Shown here piece by piece: positions 10,525 to 22,168 of a DNA stretch of 64,000 nucleotides. Under the pieces are notes generated by a model. It worked only from the letters and a program-made list of their open reading frames with translations, did no database searches and was not told the origin of the DNA. Source of the DNA: Climacium dendroides (lineage: Eukaryota; Streptophyta; Bryopsida; Hypnales; Climaciaceae). The stretch lies in assembly GCA_950106755.1 (NCBI GenBank), contig OX467082.1:10168001-10232000 (forward strand), read 5' to 3'. How positions within the stretch are numbered: position 1 is the first letter of the stretch; the number at the start of each line of letters is the position of its first letter. The position numbers and the translations under genes are program-made.

Positions 10525-13500
10525 CACCCAAGTTGGGCCTCTTGGTTCTTAGTGTTTTAGCCAAAGGGACACAGAAAGATTGGAAAACATTGAAGACGGA
10601 GAACAAAATATAATGGTTTAGTCTGCCACCCCTTGTCATGTTTTGCAAAGTCTTTCTGCTTGAGAAGATGGTTGCTTGGTTCGGATGGTGAGACCTTCTG
10701 CAACATATATTAAACAACTTTGTTCAAGTTCATAGTCTGTGTTTTCTTATCAAGCTTTGCAGTCTGGTTTAGTATTGTTTGTAGATTAAGAATTTGGTTT
10801 TCAGTGTATCCAAATAGGTATACAAGCAAGGAATGATGTGTAGAACATTAATTTTTCTTATCAGCATTTGTGTCAATGAATCTTATTGCTTATTTGATAA
10901 CTATTGTTGAGGTTTGTGCAGAGAGTTGGCAAGGAGCTTTGACTCATGAGTTAAGGGTGGTAAATGTTACTACCATTTGAGCTACACGGGATCCATTCGT
11001 ACATGCATTGTTACTTCTTGAAATTGAACCAATGGTAGTATCAGAGTGGTACATTGTTTACGTTGAACCAATTTTGTATATTTGGAAGGTGTGTGTTGTT
11101 TGGGGATAGACTTAGCAAAGAAAATCATCTAGAGTGTTGCAAAGAGAAATATATGCTTCCACATTAAAGTGAAAATTATATTGGATAGTTTTGTAAAGGT
11201 ATCTTAGGTGGTGCACTCCCCCTTTTATTGATATTAGCATGCGAACAAAACTTTGAACCCCTTATATACTTTTTGAATTTTAAATAAAATTAAATGAAAA
11301 AAATATGAATAGATTTTTTTACTTTGAAAGTTTATGTTTTGAATTATTGCTATTTTTATTTGTTAATAGTAATTAGTTATGAATTTTTGAAGTAAAAAGA
11401 TACACTATAGAATTGAAAAATAACTTTCACACTTCTATATTATATAAGAATTTTTTTTTTAAAAAATGAACAAAAAATTCTTAAAAATAATTCTCCATTG
11501 AAAGTTCATTTTGAGTTGAATATTGATGCAATGGTCATTTAAATGTGTTCTTTAAAATATTTGAGTTAAAAAAATATGCTATTTTAGTGCATTTTTAACC
11601 TCTTTTAGAAATCATTCCATATTTCATTTGAGCTTGAAAATTTGGAAGTGGAATCCTATAGTCATTAGTAAACAATGTTCAAAATTTAAAGTTAAAATTA
11701 TAGTTTATTAGAAACCACTTGTTCGCACATGGTTTGTTGTAGTAGATCTAAATGAAACCCCTAGAAAGGTATTGGTGGAAGGACAAAGAAATGAAAGAAT
11801 TCAAACCAAATTTTATGATAGTTGTGTTGGTGGCTCATAAAATTTTTATATACCAAAGATAGTCTAAATGGAAGTCAAGCTCCTTCGCCATTTCAATCAT
11901 CACATGTGTACAAAGGATATTTCTTCAAACAATAAAGAGATATGTGGAAGCATGTATTGTTTGCAAGGTTTGGATAATATGTATTTTTATTAAATATTTT
12001 ATAAATTTGGTGCAAATTTTTAAAATTCTTTGAAAAAAAAATTTAGAGCGCCCTTTCCATTTCTAATAGAATTATGCATTTCAACTCCAAAAAATAAGTA
12101 TCTAATTTTTTCATACATTGTTTTGAAAATAGTAAGCCCCCATGCATAATTGTCAACTCATAATTAAAGATTGTGTGGATATGTATGAGCAAGTAGATTT
12201 TAGAAATTAGAAATGACATATGAACCATGCAATTAGATAAATTGATTATGAGTAGTGAAAAGTGAAAATGATAAAGTATTTGAACAAAACAAGCACAACC
12301 TTTTATGGTGACTCCCTAAAATAATGGGCTACTATATAAATCATTGTTATAAATTGAGAAATTGAAATTATGAGGTGAAATTTGGACATGTTGTATAAAG
12401 AGGATTCCACCTCCATGTGCAATTTCACTTTGAACAGACTATATTTAAACTATTATTATTTAAATGAAATTTCTATTTAAAAATTAAACTTTTAATGAAA
12501 AGCCAAAATGTCTCATTTCTTTTTATAAGATGAATGTACATCTTGACTAGAATCACGTGTTGTAAGTTTTATAAATTTTGTGTTTTTATTGAATGAAATC
12601 TTATTGATTGAAATTGAGCCTCAATATTTTGACTTTTTTATTATTCACACAATAATTGAAATTCAACTTTTAGTTAACTTGTTTAAATATATCTTGCTAA
12701 GACATTAGAGTAAAAACCTCATTTTATTCATAAATCATAGTACCTAGACTTCAATTTTTTAGACCTTCCAAAACGTGAAGTTTTGCCTTCCAAATTTTTT
12801 AATAAAAACATGTCTCTCCCATGAGCTGTGCATTTTATCAAAATGTTGGAAAATAGGTTGAGAATACATGAGAAATAAAACAAAAGAAGAACAAGCTATC
12901 ATAATCATATTTATTATAAACCTTATCATAAGTGAAAGGTGATTCATAAAGATGATAAACCTTTATCTTGAGTAAGTTATGATACTCATATAAAATTGAG
13001 AATTGTCAATCCTAATGGTAAGGAAGTTCTAGGAAATAATACATTTTCCATATTTTTGATTTTATATAAAAATTATAAAATTTGATTTACTAAAAGCCAT
13101 TATCTGTTTCTTCTACTCTAATTTATCCTCAAAATAAAAACAAGAACTTTCATCTCATTAGTCAAAATACATTGGTCAAAAGTTTATTGCCTAGCTAGGT
13201 ACCAATCTATCCAATTAAATGAAAATAATAAATTCTTTAAACAACATTCTCTTTGTTTCTAAAAAATATCCATATTTCTTTAGTATTTTATAAAGGAAAG
13301 ATGGATCTTTCCCCCAAAGAGAGGTAGTAATAATTAGACCACTTTTGCATAGAAACAACAAAACTTTTGCAATGCTCATTAAAATGAAATGAAACAAAGT
13401 TTCACATCATGATGATTAAATCCTTAAAATTTTGTGCACAAATAGCAAGTTATGAAGTCATCACACCCTTGCCAAATTTTTAAAGTCCAAAGTGGTCTCC

Positions 13501-14055
13501 TTTATCTTTCCGGGCATAGTTCCAGTTAGAAACTTGCTATAGTTTCTACACACAATACTTGCTATAAAGTGAACATTTTTAAGCCAAAATCCTCTTCAAA
13601 GTGATATTATTCCTTCAGTTCCGGCCTTGGTTGCATTGAAGATGTACAAATAAGTCAAAAAAAAAAGCAACTTTCATTGGATTTGGAATCCAAATGTCAC
13701 TACAATGAACCTAACTTCCAAAAAAACTTCAAGTGTCATTAACCCTTTACGTACTAAGAATTCATGATTTTAAGTTGCATACTGTGATTGATTATATTGT
13801 AGAAAGTATAATGGAAATGGAAAATTTTATTGTATCATTAGCTTGTGTGAAGAACATTGCATGCATTGGTTTAAGTAAATAATCAGTAAAATTAATTTTT
13901 AAAATACATATAAATTCTTCAAAATTGTCTTAAAAATGTGAGGCCCAATTTGGACTTCTTAGTCATTAAATGGTTAATGCTGACAAAGAACCACGCCTAG
14001 ATTTCACAGAAATGAAAGGAGTGCAAAGTCTGGGTTCATAGCAATGCTGGGTACC
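10525..14055. other. Block B spacer
   Basis: No gene found. Aligned with 34919-37244 of block B', except that about 12270-13640 here (1.4 kb) is replaced by about 200 unrelated bases (36690-36895) there. AT-rich, with many homopolymer runs. Bases 10600-10880 are a diverged echo of segment F. Confidence 0.55.
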
Positions 14056-14136
14056 TTGCTTTCAGGCGTAGTATGGGAACCAGGAGACGGGGGGTCAGTC
14101 TGGATAGACTCCAGTTGAAGCAGGGCGCCATTCAGC
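14056..14136 (-). pseudogene. Broken terminal exon on the minus strand (copy 1)
   Basis: Read on the minus strand, the acceptor ttttgtag is followed by codons for LNGALLQLESIQTDPPSPGS, as in the B' copy at 37245-37365. About 20 bases are missing here after the TPESKV stretch, which shifts the frame and removes the B' stop. I do not recognise the family. It appears to be the last exon of a gene fragment carried in block B. Confidence 0.45.
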
Positions 14137-14446
14137 CTACAAAACATACAAGCACGAAGTCAGTCAACACCAGGGACTTCGGGTTTATTGAATGCTTCGA
14201 TTGACAATAAGTTTTCTCAGAAAGCATTGAGAAAGAGATTTGAAATGTGCGACAATGAGATGATCAGGGCCAAGTTTCAGAGCTGAACAAACCCTGATCA
14301 AGTTTGTCGTAGTTCTTCTCATGAACAATGAAGAGTATCGTCATATTGAAAGACCTTGAATCTCACTGTTGCGAAAGTGAATTAACGACCAACCCTTCAC
14401 GAACCAAATCATACGTACGTTAATTGCATAATCTGAAAAGACCTCA

Positions 14447-14871
14447 CTCATTAGAGAAAATCTGGACTCTTCAAAAGGCCGTCAAGCTTTGATAAGTCAC
14501 TCTATTTGGAGAGTCCTATAGAGCTAGGAAAAGGACAACATCTTTGTCAAAGATGTTGTGTCAGCTTGTGTGAACTTCGTGAAAGACTATCGCTTTTACT
14601 TCTTTTTTTTTATATATAGTTATGTGTCAGTGAACTTGTGTCAGGGTATAAAAACGGGCAAGTCAAACCGCAAACAAGCCCGTCAATCCAAGAATTACAA
14701 GTATCATGAAATCGATTAGTACGTACATTTAAGTAATATTATTTTTGTAATCAATGCTCAAAACTGACAATGAGCAACAATAGGGGAAAAATCACTGTCA
14801 AGTAAAAATAAATGTAATGAAAGGGTCCCTTTCAACACTTCTTAGCGGCCTTTTGGATTTTCTCTAATGAG
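14447..14871. mobile_element. 425-bp non-autonomous element with 16-bp inverted ends
   Basis: It begins CTCATTAGAGAAAATC and ends GATTTTCTCTAATGAG, an exact 16-bp inverted repeat, with further imperfect pairing (AAAAGGCCG / CGGCCTTTT). The duplicated block B' has the empty site near 37680: its flanks acctcact and gaaccgtcc join directly. No clear target duplication remains. The interior contains a TATA-like gtataaaaac but no coding capacity. The superfamily is unassigned. Confidence 0.8.
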
Positions 14872-14919
14872 AACCGTCCGCTGCAAATGATAGCGGACAA
14901 ACATGACGGATCCACCACT

Positions 14920-15147
14920 TTAATTGAAGTGAAGGTGTTGAGACGTTACCCATTGTCTACTTACTTGGAGTCGTGGTGCAGTTGTTGCCGTCAAGAAGTG
15001 GCGGCCACCATCTAGCTGACCATTCACTTGCCTTGCAACAGTTTTGAGCACCTCAGAGATTCCTGCTTCTAGAAGGCCTGCTGAAAAGAAAGATGATGAA
15101 CGAAATAAGAACCACCAGGTTTCCATTGTGCTACATTTTGATTTCAC
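14920..15147 (-). pseudogene. Exon-like minus-strand fragment (copy 1)
   Basis: The minus-strand frame encodes a segment AGLLEAGISEVLKTVA, preceded by a pyrimidine-rich acceptor-like tract (tttcttttcag). It is matched in B' at 37771-37956 (AGLVEAGISEVLKTVA). The frames diverge after this segment, so only the central part is likely to be exon. It lies upstream, on the minus strand, of the terminal exon at 14056-14136, so both may belong to one gene fragment. Family not recognised. Confidence 0.35.
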
Positions 15148-15149
15148 AA

Positions 15150-15549
15150 CTAAAGGCGCAACGTTCTTTCATATTCAAAAAGCTCCACACGGAACCCGTG
15201 CTGGTTTACTGGGTAGTGAAGTCCCGAATTCACTGCCCAGTGAACTACTAGTGACGCACGCGCATTTGAGAGGAATGTGGCCCTGCGCGCTACTTGAGCC
15301 TGTGAAATTAGTATCAACTTGTGAATTTCATTTCGTTGAATTCATGTTGAAGAAATTTTAAAAATTCAACAAAAATCAAATTCCGTACTACTAAATCGAA
15401 GCCTTAAATTTTCTAGAAAGGGTATGCCAACTTTTTTTTTCCAAAAAACAACAATTATTTTTTCCAAATTTTGCATATATAATTCTTTTTTAAATTGTGA
15501 AAAGGTTTCAAAATTTACCATTTCTCACATTCCTTTTTTTTATTTTGAT
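15150..15549. other. Block B spacer
   Basis: Aligned with about 37960-38525 of B'. Relative to B', about 160 bases are missing at 15303 (cctgtg|aaattag). The missing piece in B' is bounded by tgtg on both sides, as in a short-homology deletion. No gene. Confidence 0.5.
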
Positions 15550-16490
15550 ACATTTTCTTTGATCCCCAAAAGACTAACCTACTAAATTTGGCAACATAGC
15601 AATTTTGGGAAGGTACTTGTAATTGGACTATTGGAGGTTTCCATATTTTTGGTCCAAACTTTGATAGAAGATGTGGACAAGGAATATCTTGCATGTGCAC
15701 TAAAAGTTAGGACATTTGGTAATATGAGTCAAAAGTCATGGCTTAATGTGTTATTTTTTTTTGTTAACGCATAGTCTAGGTAGATTAGAAAAATTCACTT
15801 TTCTTAGCAATAGAACTTTGAAATTGATTTTTGGGATTTACATAGCACATGAAAAGCTTTGAATCATTCCATTATGATCAATGAGTCAAAAGTTATGAAG
15901 AGTTTTAGTTTGCGGATAGTTAAAGATTCTCTAGTCTAAAATGAACTACGAAGTAATTTATTTAACTCAATTTTTAATATTTGAAAAAATATATAAAGAT
16001 TAGTTGTACATTTTTTATTGCAACATTACAACCATTGGAATTGGTATTTATCAATTCCATGAATAAATTGTTAATAACTTAGTATTTGAAATCATTCTCT
16101 ACTTCTTTCCTCTATGTTGTACAATTTCAAACGATTTGAAAATTTTCAAGCATGTAGCCAACTTGCCTTGTACAATGAATTCAAAGAAGCACCACCATGT
16201 TGAACATTTTTTCATATAAATGTGATCTTGTAAAAGGCAATTGCCCTTTTTTTCTTGTAAGGCCAAAATAGGGATTTTTGTCACTTCAAATGCTAGTATC
16301 TTGCAATCCATGCAATGGAAATTTCTGAATTTTTTTCCACATGTTCTTGAAGTCAACATACTACAAGATCCTATAGGTACGTGTGTTGAAAAATCATTTT
16401 TTTCCAACATTTGGTACTCATACTAGAAATGGCAATTTATTAGTGTTTTATGTGAAAACATAGTCATGAAACTTAAAGGATTCACTTTCA
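15550..16490. repeat. Dispersed repeat family R1 (about 0.9 kb), copy in block B
   Basis: It begins near ccccaaaagactaacctact and includes gctttgaatcattccatta, tcaagcatgtagccaacttg and catactacaagatcctatag. It ends near acatagtcatgaaactta. The same series of landmarks occurs at 38510-39450, 43823-45397 (interrupted by a nested insertion), 48540-49455 (reverse) and in part at 5690-6005. The best preserved copies end in CCCCTAAA...TTTAGGGG, so it is probably a non-autonomous DNA transposon family. There is no coding capacity. Confidence 0.6.
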
Positions 16491-16939
16491 ATGAAATGTT
16501 CATTTCTTTCAAAAAAAAAATTAAAAAATATTTGAAAACTACATTGCATAAGTAACTAAATTTTGGATGAATTTTAAAAATTATATAGTTTATATTATAT
16601 ATTTTTAATGTAAATTTCCACTAAAACATGTTCTTGTCTTTTATCCTAGAACACATAAATTTAATTATTTTCTATTTTGATAAAAACATAACTTTTGAAA
16701 CATAGGTCAAAATGCCACAAAACAAAGCCCTTGTACAGTACAACATTATAGGAAGAAAAAAATAGTAAGTAGAAAGAGTGAGTAGAGAATGATTCAGAAT
16801 ACTAAATTGTTGAAATGAGTTGGCTGTGCCCCTTCTAATTTTCATCAGTTCAATCAGTGTTTTTGAAGTCACAGGATGACTGTGAAGTTAGTGCTGCACA
16901 GGACTGGTAATCTGAATTGGAGGACACTGCCAGCATGTG
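16491..16939. other. Spacer containing the empty site of the B' fold-back element
   Basis: No gene found. The stretch gtgctgcacaggactggtaa (16891-16910) is continuous here. In block B' the matching point is split by the 1.1-kb fold-back element at 39866-40964. Confidence 0.6.
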
Positions 16940-17182
16940 CTTCATGTTGAGCATTTCAACGGGCCAGGCTTTGTAGAAATCTTTCCACCAAGAAATCTTT
17001 CTTCCTCGTGGCTTCCATAAAGAAATTTTACAGTACTGTCATTCCAGGCTGCAAGACATTTGCAGTAGGAGATCATGTAGCGACACTATTAACCCTTATT
17101 AAAGGATGGGCTTGTGACTGTGGAAATCATCCCTTTTGGCATTGTGTGAATAGTTGGTTCAAGAAAATCTTAAAACACTGAC
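16940..17182 (+). pseudogene. Degenerate copy of an unknown coding fragment
   Basis: Matches the 92-codon open frame at 41002-41280 but lacks bases after cgggccaggc and carries frame-breaking changes. Shared peptide landmarks read on the plus strand are CKTFAVGDHVATLLTLIKG and NHPFWH. No family recognised. Confidence 0.35.
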
Positions 17183-17679
17183 TCATTGAGTGAAGGTCAA
17201 ACTACTATACAAGACCTCTCCTTTTCATGTAAAATTATGAGGATGAATAGTTGTACTTTTGTCCTACACACAAGGATTCTCTATCATTCATTGACCAAGA
17301 AAATGGCCGTAGTTTTGTTTATGGATTAAGAATCGCTTTATATGAGAGGCAAGGAGATGGGTGGTAACCAACTTTCTTTATTGTGATTGGTAGCAGATGC
17401 AAGTGCGATTTCACATTAGAAAGGCATTTCACACTAAAAAGGCAGGAAGGGCAAACAAAATTCTTTCGGAGTTTTTGGTTGGAAGGTACTACAAGTGTGA
17501 CACTTCTCCTAAGAGGATTTTGGATTCTAGTTGGCATATATTTTACTGAGGTTGTTTCAAGAGGTGGAAAAAAAAAATTGGCTACACTCTAGTCCACTTC
17601 AACCTTGCAAATCTTGTGGCCTAAACGGGAGGTTGGTTGGACCTAGGGGATAGATTAACTTTTGAAGAAATTTTGATTG
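17183..17679. other. Block B spacer
   Basis: No gene found. Partly aligned with 41281-41560 in B', where about 200 bases are missing. Confidence 0.4.
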
Positions 17680-18115
17680 GTTCACCACTTTGTGCAACTT
17701 CCTGCCCCTTGAATTTTCACATTAGAATGGAATATTTTTCAAATGTTTGGGAAACTTGGAGAAGGCCATTTGCCTTTCCAACTTCCTCCCAATCTATAAT
17801 GTGAAGTTGTGAACTTGGGAAGCGTCTTGGCGAATTTCAGACCAATGAGGTCATCTAAGGATTGGAACTAAATTTGGAGAAGGTGAAACATCTTGAAATT
17901 TTTTTTTCTTGAAATTGACATCTAACCCAAGTCATTTCATATTTTTTGGAGCTTTGTCAAATCAGTTATAAAACTTTGAAGTTGAAATGACTCACCTTCT
18001 AAAATGTAGACTGTCTGTACACTGCTGAAGACTATGAAAAAACAACATGTTCGAATAGTGTACACTTAAGGAGGTGAGCCATCTTAGAGCATGAGCGCTT
18101 TTAGAACCTCCTACC
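17680..18115 (+). repeat. Dispersed repeat family R2, with terminal hairpin
   Basis: Contains ttcaccactttgtgcaactt, a block ending tttgaagttgaaatgactcacc, and a short inverted repeat (ctcaccttctaaaatgta ... tacacttaaggaggtgag, about 17990-18077). Direct copies lie at about 41560-41995, 43540-43822 and 54470-54960, and an inverted partial copy at about 53660-53950. The hairpin end is always present. The copies at 41560 and 54470 bracket the 12.5-kb extra stretch. Confidence 0.7.
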
Positions 18116-20371
18116 CTTTGGAACCCGAGCGGTGGGGTCCCGCCTTCACGTGGGCGGCCATTTTTTCGCACTCCTGCTTCAAACCTCCGACTGGATGCAG
18201 TGCTGCCGGAACTGACTGCCCCTTGACTCCGTCCTCTCCCTTGCCTGAAGGTTTCCAGGCTTTCCACGTTTCCTGCGTAACCACAAAGGACAGTCTGTAC
18301 ATGTTGCCTTAGTTCGGCATCTTCTTCTTCCTTGAGTTCCCTGAATTACAAGCTTCGCTGCTCGAGGAAGGACGAGGTCACAACGCCAGTCCAGGTGGTG
18401 TTTGGAGTCAGACCGGCAGAAGAGCTCGGGGCTGCTCGCTCTTGCTGGGGGTTGACGCAGTTTCAGGCAGTCTCGATTTTCTGTCGGTAGGTCGTCTTCG
18501 CCTTAGTTGGCACGGCACGGGAGAGATTTGTCGTCCTGAGGAGAGCTTTCGAGGGTCAAGACTTCTGGAAGCCGAGCTTGGGGAAGGAGGCAGCCGCGCG
18601 CGGAGCCGACCCAACGCACAGCGTCTGAAGCTTCTGTGCGTGGAGCTTCTGTGCGGGACTCTGTGCATGGGACTTGTGTGTGCAAGATGTTTCGCCACCC
18701 TTGGGCGTTCAGTTCTTCGTCACTTCACCATGTTGTGAGTTCCTCGTGCTTTGCTTGTTGCTTAGAGTTTTTGTCCTGTTGGGGTTCCGATCATACGCAG
18801 CTTCGAGCTTACTGTAGCTCTGGGCGGGAGGGTTTGTACTGTATTAAGGTTTTTATCGACCTTTTCGTCGGTGTGAGCGTGTTCGGTATCCAGAGATCGT
18901 GCGTTTCTTACTTGGATTTGAAGGTCGCGCTCCTTAGTTCTTGCTCTTACTTTATTGCTACGGATTTGCGGTTATGTTGGATGTTCCCTGTTCGCCGCGT
19001 AGGGTGTGAACCAGTGCAGTTCGATCTGGAGTCTGTTGTTGTGTGTCTGCTCCTTATTGTTGTCACTGTTGCGGATTCATAACCCTCATCAGAGTACTAT
19101 TGTGCATTTGTGTCATTTTGATGTCCACGGATATGATCAGGTTATGAGCCGCTGAACGAATCTTGTAGCGGCAGGATTTCGATGAATGGAATCTTTTGTT
19201 GATTTTTCATTTTTGACTTACGTGTCTGTCTTGCTTAGACTGTGCGTTTCCTTGATTACATTTTTGGGAGTGTCTGCTTAGAAACTGTAGTGAGACATAC
19301 AAAGATTCGTCTTCTGGTAACCCTGGTTCAGCTCGCCATCCCTTGCCATGCTGTGCTGGTCGTTTTGCTTGTGAAGTTGGACGCCTGATTGGGAGGTGTG
19401 ACTTTGTGCAGCATCCAACAGCATCTGATTTTGTTGAACAGATTTGCCGAAATTCCCGTGACTCGTTTGCTCTTATCTAGCTTTACAATCCATTTCGTAT
19501 CTACTGCCTCTGAATTGAGAAATCGGTTTCCAGTGTGCATATCCAGGCATGCAGATGTAGAGCGAATGATGAGTGGAATGTCCTTTAGCTGGCAACTCTA
19601 GCGCCACTGTTTCTGGCGAAAAGATCGATAGTTTCATGAATGTTTCTGTTTCGAGATGCGCTCAGTTATGGGACCTTCTTGGTTGACCGTTGGTCGAAAT
19701 GGTTTCGATCATGTCCGCACTGTTTCAAAGGCGTGATCGAACCACCAATATAGGTTTGCCAACAGGTGTTGTGAGCATTAGTTCTGTGCGCGCCCGCCGT
19801 GCTCCTCTTCTGAGCACTCATGCATGAAGATTTTGGATTTGAATGAAATCGTGTTGTCTGCTGTAGCTGATTTCGTTACCGCCGCTTTTGAGTTTCTCTG
19901 CACCGGTGGTTCAATGTTGTAGGTCAGCTTTGTACTGTTGGGTGAGGATATGATGATATTGATGCCATGTCGTGCTTTAGAACTGGTAGCTGCAAGTCGA
20001 TGTATTCGTGATTAGTAGTTTGTTCGAAAACGAGCCTGGTTGAATTGTGAAGCATTTACTGCGCTTCTTCACTTCGCTTTTGGGGGTTTGGCAATATCAT
20101 TTTTTCGCGTGCTTTTCACTTCAAGAGCTCTTCTGTTCCCTTTGAAAAATAGCTTGATCAATCGATTCATTCCGATGTTGAAAGTACAGCATCGAAGACG
20201 TCTTGCGGTTTAGGGTACATCATAGCAGATCAGATGATGCGGAGGTTAGTTGTCCAAGATTGCCGGAAATTTAGCTGATGAAGTTGATAGGACTAGTGTG
20301 AAGATAATTCTATGTTCCAATTAAGGATGCAGTTCTGCAGTTCTGAAGTTCTGGTCACTGTTGCTTTGCAG
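18116..20371 (+). other. Block C: GC-richer 5' part of a gene fragment (copy 1)
   Basis: GC content rises sharply from about 18110 to 19100, with many CG dinucleotides (for example gccgcgcgcggagccgaccc). Block C' (54980-57657) repeats it at high identity. A conserved ATG at 18687 is followed by a short frame and a good donor (catgtt|gtgagt), consistent with a first exon and its 5' UTR. The longer frame to 19082 is not kept in C' and is unlikely to be coding. The coding exons below lie downstream in the same orientation. I read this as promoter, 5' UTR and long first introns of an unidentified gene whose 3' part is absent. Confidence 0.45.
18400..18740 (+). promoter_or_regulatory. CpG-rich promoter-like island (copy 1)
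   Basis: It is the most GC- and CG-rich stretch between TNL1 and TNL2, is repeated at 55740-56040, and lies just upstream of the conserved ATG at 18687. The role is inferred from composition and position only. No TATA box is obvious. Confidence 0.3.
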
Positions 20372-20521
20372 ATGTAGAGTGTAATCTTGTTCCAAGACAA
20401 ACCTGGAGCAGTCCCCATACTCGACAAACTCGGATGCATGCATCTCCAGTCAAGGCTTTCGATGTACATGTCAAGGAGGTGAAAGAGACTGTCATTGGGA
20501 ACATTGCGGAAGACTGTTCCG
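20372..20521 (+). CDS. Internal coding exon a of an unidentified gene (copy 1)
   Basis: 150 nt between an acceptor (ttgctttgcag) and a donor (ttccg|gtatg). It is open in one frame (phase: 2 nt + 49 codons + 1 nt). The peptide includes RQTWSSPHTRQT, then KAFDVHVKEVKETVIGNIAE. Exon b at 20941 is in matching phase. Copy 2 (57658-57807) keeps length, splice sites and nearly all residues. The protein is basic and hydrophilic; I cannot name it. No start or stop is identified, so it is a gene piece. Confidence 0.5.
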
Positions 20522-20940
20522 GTATGTTTTTAAACCTCACAGTTTGAGTTCCATGTTCTCTCCTTTCGAATGCATGCTTCTCTGGAAATGATCGCCGTTG
20601 GATGATCTTCTGCTAACTTGGGTGAGCCCTGTAGTTGAGCGCATTTAAGTTTTGTCCAACACCTGTGAGCAGTTAGGGGTTAAGTGGTATTTGAATGCAG
20701 ATGCTCAAGCTGTTCTATGTTGATTCCTCTATGTGATCCAGAACGTCCCTCGTAATCCTAATTTTATGTCTCCTGGAGAACCAGTTCAAATTGTTTAGGG
20801 TGATAGATACCTTTTTTACAAATTTGCATTATTAGAATTCAGTATCCTATGATTATTTTTGACTTGCCAACAGAAATTGTGATTTTGTAGAAGTGTTCCT
20901 ATGATATATGTATTTGATACTGTTTCATGGTTTTGAGCAG

Positions 20941-21012
20941 TCGTTGGTAGAAGGCCACCCCTCAAGACAAAGGTGCAGCTGCCTAGGAAGAAGTGCAAGC
21001 CAAACAGCCCTG
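20941..21012 (+). CDS. Internal coding exon b of the same unidentified gene (copy 1)
   Basis: 72 nt after acceptor gttttgagcag and before donor ccctg|gtacat. Starting with TC, it completes the codon left by exon a (G + TC = Val). It then encodes VGRRPPLKTKVQLPRKKC and KPNSP, a Lys/Arg/Pro-rich stretch that could be a nuclear signal or chromatin-binding tail. Copy 2 (58226-58297) is identical in length and splice signals. No further exon is visible before the TNL2 upstream region, so the gene is probably truncated. Confidence 0.5.
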
Positions 21013-22168
21013 GTACATTCTGACTTTGAAACGTTGCATAAACCATGACTTGATTAGTCAAACAATTGTGTTTGCTAGATCTGTAACATTTTGGGGTTAG
21101 GGTTGTTATGTGAGAAGGATTTGTTTGTAACTTGCTTATGCATGGACAATAGATTTTGTTTTTATCAGCAATTCCCTTTCAAATTGAGGTGGTGTAGTGA
21201 TAGTATTTATTTCAACTAATATTATGAGTGACCTTGAAATCCAAAGTCAAAGGAGTCAAACAAAAGCTTAAAGATAACATTGAATATGGAAACCTAGTCC
21301 ATTATATAATTGGTGTTATCCTTGAGTTGAGGATATATTAATGACAACTTAAAGAAAATCCTAAAATGAAGTTTAATGAGGTATTAATGCAAATGATCTC
21401 TAGAATATTGTTCCAAAGCCAATAAAAATTTTCAAACAAATTTATCCAAGGGGGATATAATCTAGTAGATAAATCAAGAGAATTCAATGAATTAAATAAG
21501 TCACTAGATATTCAAGGTAAGTAAAGCCTTTCAAATTGTGCATTTATCCTTGATATGAAGATCCATATAGATTAATAAACATGATTTTTGTACAATAAAA
21601 TAGAAATCTCTATATAATCCTTTGTACACAAGTAAGACAAATGTCAAGAAATCTTACATTGATGATTTTCTTCACTTTGTTACTTACACATGTCTCTTCT
21701 TTTGTGTTTGAATAGGTAACTCCATTTGTTTCAATTTTTGCTTTGATTGGGTTATGTTAAGGTGAAGAAGAGACATTATATCATGGAGTGTGTCATCTAC
21801 AAGGTTCGGACCATGACAAAAGTTGTTCATTATCATTTTTGACTTTAACTATAGACTTTGTGGGTGTAGTACACCTCTATCTTGGAATTTCACAATCACA
21901 TTGTGAAGGCTACTCCTTGTTGGGAAGACACAAGTTGACATTATAAGTGTGTATTCATGCCATTCACAATTTTTTCTTAATTTTGTTGTATATTGTGTTG
22001 ACATGAATTCCTTTAGAATTTGGCTTTCCAAGGCTACAAGAAGAGTGACTCGTGTGTATGTCAGGTGAATTATAGACTATTGTATTCTGTTAGAAATAGA
22101 CTCCATTATTGTTTCTTGTAATCATTGGTGTGTATTCCAATTGTGTAGTAGCAAGCATAGCAAGTGAT
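21013..22168 (+). promoter_or_regulatory. Upstream region of TNL2
   Basis: From about 21175 it aligns with 59416-60669 upstream of TNL3 (landmarks ttatttcaactaatatta, cctagtccattatata and gttgacatgaattcctttag). The joint at about 21175 lacks the 0.95 kb present in copy 2 (58465-59415). It presumably contains the promoter. The frame is open upstream of the ATG (VVASIASD-M), and a possible acceptor (ttgtgtag) lies about 20 bases before it, so a 5'-UTR intron or a longer N-terminus is possible. No reliable TATA box call. Confidence 0.45.

Noticed and set aside
18636..19082. 148-codon plus-strand frame in block C
   Set aside because: Not conserved in block C' (its frame ends after about 112 codons). 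The composition is Cys/Ser/Val-rich without a domain, and a good donor lies inside it. Only its first codons might be exon.
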